DNA from: Leptodactylus fallax
Taxonomy: Eukaryota > Chordata > Amphibia > Anura > Leptodactylidae
DNA length: 64,000 nt
Assembly: GCA_947044405.1 (NCBI GenBank)
Contig: CAMRHE010000457.1
Location: forward strand, 1,346,957 to 1,410,956
Direction: 5' to 3'
Below the pieces are notes generated by a model. It made no database searches, was not told the origin of the DNA, and saw only the letters and a list, made by a program, of their open reading frames with translations. The stretch's first letter is position 1; every line of letters begins with the position of its first letter. Below, piece after piece: positions 46,628 to 58,307 of the stretch. The translations under genes were made by a program, and so were the position numbers.

Positions 46628-46873
46628 GCTAGGTTCACACCTGCATTGAGGTTTACGTTCTTCGGGTCCGTTTTGGGACGCTAAAAACGGAAACCCAATC
46701 TGCTTAAAAATCGGATAGACTATAATGGAGTCCGCCAGGTTTCTGCCTGGTTTCTATCCAAAAAATGCAGAGAGAAAAGTCTTGCATGTAGGACTTTTCT
46801 CTATGCATTTTTCAAGCGCAATGGAGGACGGAATCCCCGAACATGGAGTAGGCGCAGGTGTGAACCCAGCCTA
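46628..46873. mobile_element. Short MITE
   Basis: Inverted ends GCTAGGTTCACACCTGC and GCAGGTGTGAACCCAGC, with internal palindromic GGACTTTTCTCTATGCATTTTT-type arms. About 246 bp and non-coding. Absent from the corresponding intron of gene 2. Confidence 0.7.
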
Positions 46874-47742
46874 AGGATGATGCTTGTTTTTTAATATTTT
46901 AATATTTTTGTCCTTTTGCTTAGACTTTGTTGTTAGTGGGCCTCATATTTGGACACTATTGCCACAAATCCAGGAAATCCAAAATAGCAGCAATAGAGAA
47001 CCTACCCTAGTCTGTTGTCTTACTAGCCCTACTAGTTACTGTTTCTGTTTCTTCTGGTATCTCCTGTACCTGACTGTATTGTTTTCTGTATGTAAAATGT
47101 AATAAAAATTGCAGTTAAAAAAAATAGAGATCATCTTGCATGACTGCTATTATTTAAAATCTACACATATAAGTGAGCTCAAGATCTATAAACTACACAT
47201 ATAAATTATAGGATTTGTTATATTGCCATAGTAGTTTGCACCTGTTCACATTGGGATGTGCTACCTGAATTTTCTGTCTGCTTTTAGAAAATAAAATGCT
47301 AAAAAACTAATATATAAAGGGCCAACATGGATTTTTGTGTACCACTGATTTTGTCATGATCTTGCCTGAAGCTATGACTATTTGACATTGCTGGACTTCA
47401 TGTCCAAAAATCTGTAGATTTTGGATAAGTACCAACGCTAAAAGTCATGGCAAGGTCAACATTTCCCCATAGACTTTTATATTCTAAAGTACTTAGTAAG
47501 CTGAAGACCACTTTATTTTTCTTTTTGCATGTTTCTGATGTGAATATCCGGTCAGTCTAGTAGCCAAAAATAAGTTGGTAAGGTTTATGGTAACATCCTG
47601 AGATCTAGGGCAGAGAAGGGATCGATTGTGACCATTACAAATCTTAATGTTTAGTAGTACTGTTTAGACATTGTATGGCACTGTTTTTACATTGCATTAT
47701 GTATGATGCTGTTATTTGGCCACACTATGTTGGTATTATTAC

Positions 47743-47767
47743 ATTATTATTATTATTATTATTATTA

Positions 47768-47815
<48 letters not shown>

Positions 47816-47884
47816 ATTATTATTAGTAGTAGTAGTAGTAGTATTACATTATTATTATTATTATTATTATTATTACTGTTATTA

Positions 47885-47920
<36 letters not shown>

Positions 47921-47931
47921 TGCTGTTGTTG

Positions 47932-47966
<35 letters not shown>

Positions 47967-47970
47967 GTTG

Positions 47971-48004
<34 letters not shown>

Positions 48005-48012
48005 ATTATTAT
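47743..48012. repeat. Compound (ATT)n array, about 270 bp
   Basis: Runs of ATT/TTA are interspersed with GTA, GTT and TTACATTATT interruptions. The same position in gene 2 has only about 38 bp. Open frames through it (poly-Y, poly-I, poly-L) are repeat artefacts. Confidence 0.95.
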
Positions 48013-48306
48013 TTAAGAATTCTATACAAGTGTGATGACTTGGCCAATATATGGCAGTTTTAATAAGGCATTATTCAGTATAATGTTGAGAATTTGGAAC
48101 TCTATGATGCCAATATACAAGATATGTTATTGTATCAAGATCCTAATACAGGAGTCGCAGGCATCCAAAAGGATGATAAGAGGAAAATAATGAAGGTTGG
48201 GGTCCCAATTTTTTGTCTACTAGGTTATAAAAAAATAACAAGAAATAATGATATAAAAATCAGACAAAATGTTAAATATTTTTCTTCCTCTTTCTGTATT
48301 ATGAAG

Positions 48307-48602
48307 GTTCAGCCTGGAATATTACCACCGGGTCCAGTCATTCCTGTTTACAATTGAGGAAATTAACAAAGATCCCAATATTCTGCCGAACGTGACATTA
48401 GGATTCCAGATGTATGACACATGTAATATACCTCACTATGATTTACAAGGGGCTTTACAGTTCCTGACTAACTCTTGTAAGACTATCACCGACAACCACT
48501 GTAATTCTAGAACACTCTTCAATACTGCTATGGGGGCCGCAGTTTCTGCCAACTCAATTATCTTGGCTCATGTTTTGGGGACCATCAAATAAATACCCAC
48601 AG
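48307..48602 (+). pseudogene. V2R gene 3 exon 2 with stop and lost splice donor
   Basis: The exon is open from [10 protein letters not shown] to HVLGTIK, then TAA. Compared with gene 2 (CATCAAATACCCACAGGTGAG), gene 3 reads CATCAAATAAATACCCACAG then CTGAG: a 4-bp AAAT duplication plus a G-to-C change at the donor's first base. Confidence 0.9.
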
Positions 48603-49844
48603 CTGAGAAGCTTTCACTCTAGAGGGGGCACCATAGATCCCATCTAATTGATCATAGTTTATACATCTCTTGATGCCACTTTATGTATATTTGTAATGAC
48701 TTTTTGTTCACACCATTCTCTTGATATTTTTGGATGCCCACCCAATGTCCCTGATGCATTGCTAATGAATCTGGCCACCACCACTCAGTGAACGTAGCTC
48801 CACAGGGACCTGTATTTTTGTCTTTGCTTGCTGGTGGGTATGATCTTTGAGCATGCATCGTATCTCCCGACCCAGTCACCTCTGATACTCTATAGATTTG
48901 AATAGGAAAACTCTGTTTTGACTCATGATGACTTTGACGAGACCTATCACCCAGGAGGCTAGAAGTTGTTGGGAAAGAAAACCAGATTCATTTCACGAAT
49001 ATTTGCGATGTTAAGTGGCCAGAAGTGCTATTATTATACTGAAATTCACCTTCTCTCACCTCTCCTGGGTACCCTCACAGAATCAGATGCATGTTCCCCA
49101 GTGTCTTCATTCCTCTTCCAGCCTCTTCACGGGCTCAAGGTCACCACCTGTGATTGGGCCTCAGCAGTCATTTTCTGGCACACTGACAAGATATATACCA
49201 AAATGATATAAGTAAAAAATACATCTTGCCCTGCAAAAGTTACAGGTGTTCAAATATGGGGACTCAAAGTAATGTTTTTTAATTTTCAAAGATTTGGATT
49301 TTGTTACAACAAAAACTAAATAAATTTGGTATTGCCATAATTGTACTAAGGCGCAGAATATATCTAACATGTCATTTTGGCTTTACAGTGAACACCGTAA
49401 AAAAAAACCCATAAGAACATGTCGCAATTGCAGTTTTATCTAATTCCACCCCATCCTGAATTTTTTTCCAGCTTTCCAGTACCAAAACAAAGTATTGAAT
49501 GGTACCATTTTATACCATTTTCCCCACAAAAAATAAGTCCTCATACCATACTGAATGGAAGTTGGGGAGTAAATAGCTGCTGTATATCATACCTTGTTTA
49601 CCAGTGTCCTATTATCTGTCATTGACTTGAAATACTGGCTACATTACCTATTTGACTCCTCGAATCTCCAACTAGATTTCCACCACTACATTTAAAGACC
49701 ATACTTAGCTTCCTGTTTTTTTGTCCCCCTGTACTGTACATTGTTCAAAGTTGACAAGAGTTAACTCTACTACCCCAAATCTAATTTTTTTAAATTCCTA
49801 TCACAATATATTACATATGTATTTAATTTCTTTAAAATTTGCAG
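48603..49844. other. Intron 2 of V2R gene 3
   Basis: Collinear with gene 2 intron 2, including the AT-rich dispersed repeat at about 49210-49560, but about 100 bp shorter through small deletions. No gene is seen. Confidence 0.6.
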
Positions 49845-50660
49845 ATCAGTCCATTTTCCAGTGTTACCCTCTTAAGTAACAGGAAAATGTTTCCATCCTT
49901 CTTCAGGACTCTCTCGAGTGATTTGGTCCAGTCTAAAGGACTGGCTCAGCTTATTCTCAGTTTTGGCTGGACCTGGATTGGTCTTTTGGCTGTTGACAAT
50001 GATTATGGCCTTCAGGGAATTCAGCCAATAAAGGAAGAAATAGTCAAGGCTGGAGCTTGTGTGGCCTTCATGGAGTATATTCGGCTTGGCCAACCAGATC
50101 CCAATGCCCCACGAACAGTAAAGACCATAAAAGAGTCCACAGCTACGGTTATAGTTGTTTTTTCGATTGAAGCTGACTTAGTTCCTATTTTGAATGAGAT
50201 GGTGAAGCAAAATATCACAGGGAAGATCTTTATTGCCAATGCTGGTTGGGCCAGATCAGTGGTATTGTCCATTACAAATTATCTTCCAGTTTTATTTGGT
50301 AGTCTTGGAATTGTGTGCGAAGATTATGATGTCCCAGAATTAGGTCAATTCTTGCCCAAGATCCATCCAACAGCAACGTTGACTAAGATGTACTGGGAGA
50401 AAGTGTTCACCTGCAAATTTCTTCCTGAGAACCAAACAGCTTTGTTAGAAAACGCAGTGAAGGTATGCACAGGATCAGAACGTATAGAAGATGTCAGGAA
50501 CAATTCCAATTATATTTCCAGCCTAAAATCAACTTATAAAATATTTGCTGCCGTCTATCTTGTATCCAAAGCTTTAGATGATATGAAAAGCTGCAAAGTA
50601 GGCGAGGGGCCGTTCACCAATGGAACCTGTGCAGACATCTGGAACTTCAAACCATGGCAG
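49845..50660 (+). CDS. V2R gene 3 exon 3 (ligand-binding domain core)
   Basis: 272 codons, fully open, the same length as gene 2. Notable substitution: DIGNFKPWQ of the paralogues reads DIWNFKPWQ here. Splice sites TTTGCAG and GGCAGGTAGTA are normal. It is listed separately because this exon is undamaged although the gene is broken upstream. Confidence 0.85.
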
Positions 50661-52025
50661 GTAGTAATATATTATACTATATGTGCTGTAAAGGCCAAAT
50701 GAAAAAAGAAAATAATCATTATAGTCTTTAGTAATAATCAGTTGCTAACATAGAACTATTAGATTATAGTTTATAGTTTATTACTCACTTTTACATATGA
50801 TTCACCCATGATCTATTTCATTATATTCTACCAAATCCAGAAACCTTGGGTTAAGACTTGTTTTGGAAATATTAGCCAAAATATTAAGATAAGCACTGCC
50901 TTGGAAGAAGACAGGCCTGAATGTTTAGACCACATAATGTTATATGTCACATGTATCAGCTAATTATTGTATGAGAGTTCCGTGGCTACCTAAAGGACTG
51001 GCACATGCTTAATGGATAAAGGGAGTCACTGTTGTCAGAGGTAGCACAAGCTCTGTTTGTGTCTGTGCCAGTGGTTTCAGGATTTCTACCACCAACCTCA
51101 ATCAGCATAGTAGCTGTCAGAAAGACTATCACATAATTATCCAACTTTTCCCACCAATCACTAATATTATAAGGGTATTACTAAGATTACAGATGTGAAA
51201 AAGAAAGATACTGAGCTTCAAGAGGATCTGTCACCAACTCTATAACTACAGTTATGGAACAGTTGGCCCTCCACTGATTCTGGCACAGTTAGAATTTTTT
51301 ATTCTAACCCCCACCATTCCTGAGCAATCACTTCAGCACCCAATATGTTGACTAGGCTCCCTACTTTTATGTGGGTGGTCCTGGGCTTGAATGGACTTTC
51401 AGGGACTTCGCACCTGACAGTAGAGAGCATAATTGTACTGAAAGAAACAGAAATTATTGTTAAGGAATGGTGGGGGCTAGAGGAAAAATTCCAACTGAAC
51501 CAGAAAAAGTGAAGCATCATCTAATAATAAATGCAATGAGGTTGAATTGGTAGAGGTGGTGAAAGGTCCTGTTTAATAAAGAAAACTGAGGGAGGTGCTG
51601 CAGTTAAATGACTTTTTTGGAGCATACCAATAGATATATTTTGATGGGACTGCCGTGACTACAGGGAGTAAGAGTGACAACACTGCAATGATACCTGGAA
51701 ATGAGAGCATAACATGAATACTGCTATGTTTGCAGTTTTGAGAAGCTAAAATTTATTCATTGAACATGAACTTTTGGGAGGAAGCAAAGCTGTGCTGTGA
51801 CTACTAGGGGTAGGAATCTGGAATATACACATAAAGCCAGGAATACTAATCTGGTTGTCATGTATCAGAGAATTTGACTTGTTTAGAATGATATTTTTAA
51901 AGAAAGATGTTCACATTCTCCTATAGGCTCTTGACATTAGATTCTGCCTATAGATATTATGTTGACTTCTCATCTAGAATAACCTTATTGATATTTTTCA
52001 ATTAAATCTTTTTTTCCCGCTTTAG
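50661..52025. other. Intron 3 of V2R gene 3
   Basis: Collinear with gene 2 intron 3 and without an added element. No coding exon. Confidence 0.6.
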
Positions 52026-52823
52026 CTGACTTACTATATTCGGAGGGCTCGGCCTAGCATTAAAGTGGAGAATTCACCATATTTTGATGAGAACGGGGAT
52101 GCTCCCGGGATTTACGCCATTATCAACTGGCAGATGAGGCCCGACAGGACCATGACACATGTCAAGATAGGCCACTATAATAATACAGCCCCTCCTTCTC
52201 GGGCTCTGTCCATGAACTCAAGTCAGATCATATGGAAACTGGGGAGTAAACAGGTGGGAGGAAATAGAAATTTTTATTTGGCTGTGGATAATTTTGATAT
52301 TGGTGCAGTGCACAAGTGGAAAGTTATGGAAAACTTACAGCAACTGCAACAGGTGTGCTGTAAAACCACAAAATTTTGGATGTTTTATTGCTGTAGCATC
52401 TTTTATAGGAACACTCTGCTGCTGCATGACTTGTGCCGTGAAGTGGCCCGCTTAGGCTTTGTCACACAAGGCCCCACACATACCTGTAGCTGTCCCTGAA
52501 AGCCAGGATTTGTCCATCTCTAGTAAAGACCCAAACAAGTCATCTCATCATAGGCCAAATTTTTGGAAGGTGGTGGCTCCTACCACCTTACAGTTGTGCA
52601 CCCATGAACTTTAGTTCTCCAATGTCAAATTGTGCATATTGAATGATGTCACTTACATGGTGTCTTAAAGTCATAAAACAAAATTTTTAATGCTTCTAGG
52701 TGCCATCCTCAAGTTGTAGTGACAGCTGCACCATTGGATTCAGGAAGGCTGTCCTGCAAGGAAAACCACCATGTTGCTATGCCTGTGTCCCGTGTCTACA
52801 AGGAGAGATCTCAAATCACACAG

Positions 52824-54177
52824 GTGATATTCCAAAAAGAGAATTTGTCTCTTAACCCAAAATCCCTTAAGGTCCTTTTACATAGGGTTCACAAGAATGG
52901 TGTTTTCCCTTGGATAGGCCATACATATCTATTCAATGAGGGGACAATAGCTGGTTCCCGCATACTATACAGTGCATGAAGCCAGAAGCTCAATTCCAAA
53001 GTCATTGGGTGCCCATCCATTATAGAGGGATCGGAGCCAATAGCGTCAGAAGCAGCTCCATAAAGCTGATCCATACTGTGGTCAATTGTTGAGCCCCCAC
53101 CAATTAGATATTTAAATAAAAAAATCCTGATCAACCCCTTTAAGGGCTAACCCCTTCAGGTTTCAGTACAATAGTAGGCACAGATAAAAATCTATTGTTT
53201 TTGGGAATCCTGGGACCACAAATGAAAGTCCCAGGCAACCCCTCCCCCTTCTTAAAACTGTAATTTTTAAATTGACCCTCCTGTACAAAGCTAAAAAGGC
53301 ACCATTTTGACTTTAAGGAATTTGGGGGAGACATATCATGTCTTGTATGCCAGTATTCTGGCGTACAAGGCATGAAAAAGTCACACGCGGGGTGTTACTC
53401 AAAAATTTGCTTTTTTTTTTTTTCCTCTTTTATGCCTCCCTCATCATTTTCTTGAAATAGGGCAAGTGGCACAACATGGACGATGATGATCCAATCTATA
53501 CAGAGGTCCCTGTTCTTGTGATATATGGGGGTCCCGGTGGTCCCACCAATGAGGCACTAACTGTTTAGGATAAGTTGTAAACTTATCACAACCCCTTTAA
53601 TGAAGGTGCCAACCTCAGTTGTAATGTATAGTCATGGTAAAAGACTTTTATGTATGAAGAATCCATGGACCTCCAGAATTGCAAAGACCAGGTAGCTATA
53701 ACATTGGAGGTCAGGAAAAAGGCTCACTTGACAGACCTTGTACAATGTCAGACCCTTCTAACATTCTACCTACCAAATCTTAAATGAACCCAACCTGGAC
53801 AACTTGAGAGTAGCCAACTTTACAATTATACTTCTGTCTATATGTTCACACCACAATAACCAGTCAGATTTTTTCCACTATTGTCCTTCATTCATTTTTA
53901 TATTAGAAGCTTATCTAACATTACAATATGACTTGATGACCATGATGACTTATATATATATGATTCGCGGTCAGTTCAGGGTAGCCTCCATGCTTCTACT
54001 TTGAGTTCTAACTGTAATAAACCACCTGTCTTACTGTATTGCTTCTAAATATCTATACTTTGTGTTTTTTAACTTTTTTCTTCTCAGTGTGATGTTTCAT
54101 GGTCGCTAACATTATCTAACACAGTATAAAAATAACAGAAAACTATACAAACAAATTTCATTTTTTTGTGTCTATAG
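52824..54177. other. Intron 5 of V2R gene 3 (empty site of the 2.7-kb element)
   Basis: Bases 53175-53210 are the uninterrupted form of the sequence split by the transposon in gene 2. About 650 bp (53304-53955) is present here but missing from gene 2 between CACCAT and GATTCGCGGTCAG-type sequence, most simply a deletion in gene 2. Non-coding. Confidence 0.6.
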
Positions 54178-55190
54178 ATTCCTTGAAATGTTTCAGATGT
54201 CCATGGGACCAATGGCCAAATTCTGAAAAATCAAGATGCCTCCCAAAACCTATCGAGCTCCTGTCTTATGAAGATATATTAGGAGCCTCTTTAGCTGCAA
54301 CCAGCATGATGTCCTCGATTGTCCCAGCTCTTATCTTAGGGCTTTTCTTCCACTATAGCAATACGCCACTTGTGAAAGCCAGCAATTACTCCCTAAGTTG
54401 TCTTCTACTGATGTCCCTCAGTCTTTGCTTCTTCTGCTCTTTAGGATTTATTGGTTACCCTGATCGTGATAAATGTCTTCTACGTCAGGTGTCTTTCGGA
54501 CTGGTCTTCACTCTCTGCGTTGCATGTATTTTAGCCAAGACCATCATGGTGGTTTTTGCTTTTATGGCCACTCAACCAGGAAGCGATCTAAGAAAATGGA
54601 CAACCCTAAGAGTCTCCTACTCAATTATTTTTATCTGTCTCCTTCTGCAATTAATATTGTGTATCACTTGGATGTCACTGGCTCCTCCATCACCACAATA
54701 CAACACAGAAGCTAAACCAGACATCATCATTGTTGACTGCAATGATAGGTCACACATGGCCTTCTGGGTCATGCTTTGTTATCTCTTTCTTCTGGCCACC
54801 ATTAGTTTCATAGTGGCCTTCTTGGCCAGAAAACTTCCAGACAGTTTTAATGAAGCCCAGTTTATCACATTTAGTATGTTGGCCTTTCTAAGTGTTTGGA
54901 TATCTTTCATTCCAGCCTCTCTTAGTGCTCAGGGCAAATATACAGTCGCCATGGAGGTATTTGCCATCCTGGGGTCTAGTTGGGCATTACTGATCTGTAT
55001 GTTTTTTCCTAAATGTTTCATTTTACTCTTCAGACCAGAGATGAACTCTAAGGAATATCTCATGGTGAGAAATAAGAAAAAAAGGTGCAACAAGCTAATT
55101 ATAGACAATAAATATTCACATATATGGCGTCTGTCGTACTTAGAAAAACAGCCTTACAAAATATGCTTTTGTATACATGAATGTTTTTAG
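54178..55190 (+). CDS. V2R gene 3 exon 6 with altered C-terminus
   Basis: The seven helices are intact. After [17 protein letters not shown] the frame shifts by one added A in the AAGAAAAAAAGG run and continues RCNKLIIDNKYSHIWRLSYL to a stop at 55190, against the short RNKNKG-type tails of genes 1 and 2. It is the only exon of gene 3 besides exon 2 with a frame change. Confidence 0.85.
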
Positions 55191-55671
55191 ATGTAAATTT
55201 GTAGAAGAACACTTCAAGATTTCCCAAACAGATCCATAGTTTCTGAGGGTTCTCAGACTTCAAAATTGTTTTCCCAAACATTGAGGTGGTTTTCGGCACA
55301 ATTTTTCCTGAACATAGAAGTGATCTTCTGCTTGACCTTCTGTTTCATTTTGTCTTAAGTGTAATCTGTTTCTTGTTATGTCTTATGTGTTGCCAACATT
55401 GGCCATACAACTACTTTCTTCATCCAATCACATGAGTAGTCACCTCATGTAGACATCAAACTTGTTTCCAAGCCCTGGGAGTGTAAAGTGACCTAACTGA
55501 AAGATGACATGCTCAAAGACATCAAAAATGGAAAACTAGATTCTGGAAGTTCATTTTGACTCAAGCTCTTCTGACATCTAGGATAGAGGGTTTGTCTTAG
55601 GATAGAGACTCTTACGAGGATGAAGTATTCATTGTGCCCTAAAATAATTAAGGTCATTGACCCCCTACATA

Positions 55672-55815
55672 GAAGTACTGATGCCCCTTTGTTGCTTACT
55701 ATGCATAGTATAATGCTCTATTGTTGCCCCTATGCACAGTATGATGTCCTATGGTTGACCCTATCCACAGCATGATGCCCTATTGTTACCTCCTATATAC
55801 AGTATGATGCCCCAA
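55672..55815. repeat. Short minisatellite, about 34-bp unit
   Basis: About four imperfect units of the type CACAGTATGATGCCCTATTG + TTGCCCCTAT. Non-coding, in the gene 3-gene 4 spacer. Confidence 0.65.
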
Positions 55816-58300
55816 GTGACCCTTTGCTTAATGTTTCTGTATTTCCCCATCTGCTCTGTGTTATTTATAACTGATGATCGCTCTGCCCCCATTCTGTCAG
55901 CCCCCGGCACCTGCATACACCAATCCCGTCCATAACTTGGTGGCAGGTGAACTATGTGACCATACATGTCACTCAGCCTCTAGTTTGCAGAGCAGGGGCG
56001 ATCATCAGTTATGAAGAATATGGTGCAGAGGAGGAAGTACCATAAAATTATGGCTTGCGTTGCCATTCTTGGAACCATGTGCCAGGAGTTGCCGACCCCT
56101 GCCCTAGGAGCTTTATAATATGTTATTTAGGGGATATTCCTACCCAACATCACAATATCGAGTCTTGTAAAATTCTGAAAACAAGAACAGGCCACAGTTT
56201 AAAAAAAAAATTCTAAAAATTTCTGCAGTACTCACATGAACCACTAATCCAAATAATATGCCGACTCTTCCTGTTTATTATTTTGAATCATAGGCCAAAT
56301 TTGTCCATTTTCTTAAACTCTACAGTGGGTCTTCAACTTTTAGTAGGTGTAGAGATGACTCTTACAAGGAGTATATAACCCTATGGAGGACTTGTCTTGC
56401 CTTACATTACACAGACAACCTATTGGTAGGAACTGTTCAATTTCCCAGCAGCGCAACCACAGGTAAGTGAAACGTTGAACACTGAACTCAATTAGGTGAA
56501 TTTGGTTATAATCCCTAAACTAGGGATTTCTTTGTATTGTTTGTGAGCTTCCAATTCTTAAGTACACCTCTGGGGAAAAGGGAAAATTCCAGTCGGGAAG
56601 TCTTCTGCTCCGAGAACTCCCAGCAATACTTTTATTCAAAAGTATCAGCTTCGGGACTTGTCTTTATATATTACATTCAATGAGAATGGTACCTTTAGGG
56701 TGTTGATTCCAATCAGAACCGCTAACAATATAAGATGCTAGTATAAACAGAACTTTTAAGAGAAATAACTATCTTGATCTGTGTACACATAGGACATCTA
56801 TCTTATACAAATGAAACATACAGTATGGAAAATATCAGCAGATACCAGTTACTAAAATTATGAAATTATGTTTAACCCTATTGGTCATTGAACCCTATAG
56901 AAACCCTATAGAAACAACAATATGACTGCCTATTTAATGTTAGGATGTGTAATGTCCTTCAGAGACACTTTTTTCTACATCTACTCTGGATATTTTATTG
57001 AGGTTCTAAACTACATACCCTTTGTACTAAGTCTGACAACTCTGATCAGATACTAAAAAATAAACCACACAAAGAATTTGGCTTCCATCAGCAGATCCCT
57101 TTATTTCCAGTAATGTTCTACTTGCCATTAGATCTTAATTAAAGGTAGTCTACCACCACCCCAAAGCATTTTCAACTGCCACCACTATGTAGCAAAGCAT
57201 ATTGTTATATATGTCTGGTGGTCATTTGGAGGCGGTTGAATATGGTTGGGTGAGGTGTTAGACTTCCTTTAAGTAAGCCGGTCTTACAGTATATAGCAGA
57301 TCAATGTCATGAATGATAAGGGATCACCCAGTGGATAAAGCTTAAAGAGCTTTAAGGAGTTTGATATGGTCCTAGGAGATCTCATTAAAAAAAAACGTGT
57401 CTGAGCAATCGGGAGCTTTCAATTTATTCAATTTATTCAATTTCATTTATTGAAATTTATTCTGATCAAATTGAATCTGATGGCCAAACTGATCGAATTG
57501 GAACTGAAATTAATTTCTGAAAATTTTTTCATCTCAAATCTTAAATTAAAGACTTCTTTAAAAGTTGGACATTGACTTATAGGGTAGCTTCCTTCCAATA
57601 GGTAGCACTAGAAGCACAACTTTCATTTTTCCAATAAGGAGAACTAATTTACATATCTTTTCCCAAAATTCAAAGGGAACAACTGATGACCTGTCTCACT
57701 ACGCCTATATGGTAGTCCACCAGGAGACACATCACCTCCCCTTAGTAACCCATATATTATATAAAATTATAAAGTTGGCTCGGCCACACTAAAAGCTTAC
57801 CCACTGTCCAAATATTTATACCAGCAGCTCACGTCTTAGCCACTGTCTATCATGTGAGCATAGCATCTAATAGATTATTACAATACACCTGGTAACCATG
57901 TTCTCCCATCACTAAGGTTCAGAACTCTTCCCCTAAGATTTGCTTGAATTACTTTGACTTGGTGACATCTCATCTGCGGAGTAATTGATGTAATTTTTCT
58001 CTTGGGAAATGGTGGTGCCAGAACACCGAGAGTTAAGGACGCTGTAATCATCAGAGAATGGTCTTTATAAAGGTCTAGCATGGATACTGTGTAAGCTATA
58101 AGAAGAGAATAAGAGATATGAGACCCGTCTTAGCCTCACTGCAGCTCCTGAAGCCATATTCATCCAGTTCACCTTCTACAACCAAGTCTTCGAGACCCAT
58201 GTGTCCTCCTTTGACGTTTCTGAAGAGATTTCACTTAGGACATAATTTCATAATCCTTCCATTTGCATTCATTCATTTGCTCCATAGAGATAACCCTGCC
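55816..58300. other. Gene 3-gene 4 spacer
   Basis: No paralogous match to the gene 1-3 spacers was seen. The only structured items recognised are the promoter-like block at 56372-56462 and a TTTATAAAGG at about 58061. Short open frames have no domain. Confidence 0.5.
56372..56462 (+). promoter_or_regulatory. Candidate V2R gene 4 promoter and 5' exon
   Basis: TATATAA at 56372-56378 is followed 91 bp on by a strong donor (CAACCACAG|GTAAGT at 56463). This repeats the layout of genes 1-3, where the TATA-to-donor distance is 70-72 bp. The assignment is by analogy only. Confidence 0.35.
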
Positions 58301-58307
58301 CTGAACT

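Larger units (their letters stand above)
45969..48306. other. Intron 1 of V2R gene 3
   Basis: Contains the short CCTCTAAAATG minisatellite (46220-46290), the MITE at 46628-46873 and the long ATT array at 47743-48012. Bases 46880-47700 are non-coding with nothing recognised. The Tc1 of gene 2 intron 1 is absent. Confidence 0.6.
45730..55190 (+). pseudogene. V2R gene 3: vomeronasal receptor broken in exon 2
   Basis: Exons equivalent to gene 2: 45730-45968, 48307-about 48602, 49845-50660, 52026-52253, 52700-52823, 54178-55190. Exon 2 carries an extra AAAT (CATCAAATAAATACCCACAG) creating TAA at 48590-48592 and a frameshift, and its donor GTGAGA has become CTGAGA. As read, the product stops after 174 residues, before most of the ligand-binding domain. 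All other exons are open and have good splice sites. Exon 6 also has one extra A in a poly-A stretch near 55080, replacing the last few residues with a roughly 30-residue new tail. The low number of defects and near identity to gene 2 argue for recent inactivation, or possibly a non-functional allele. Exon skipping would also disrupt the fold. Confidence 0.85.

Noticed and set aside
47675..48035. Open frames coding poly-Tyr, poly-Ile and poly-Leu
   Set aside because: Pure consequence of the ATT microsatellite read in three frames.
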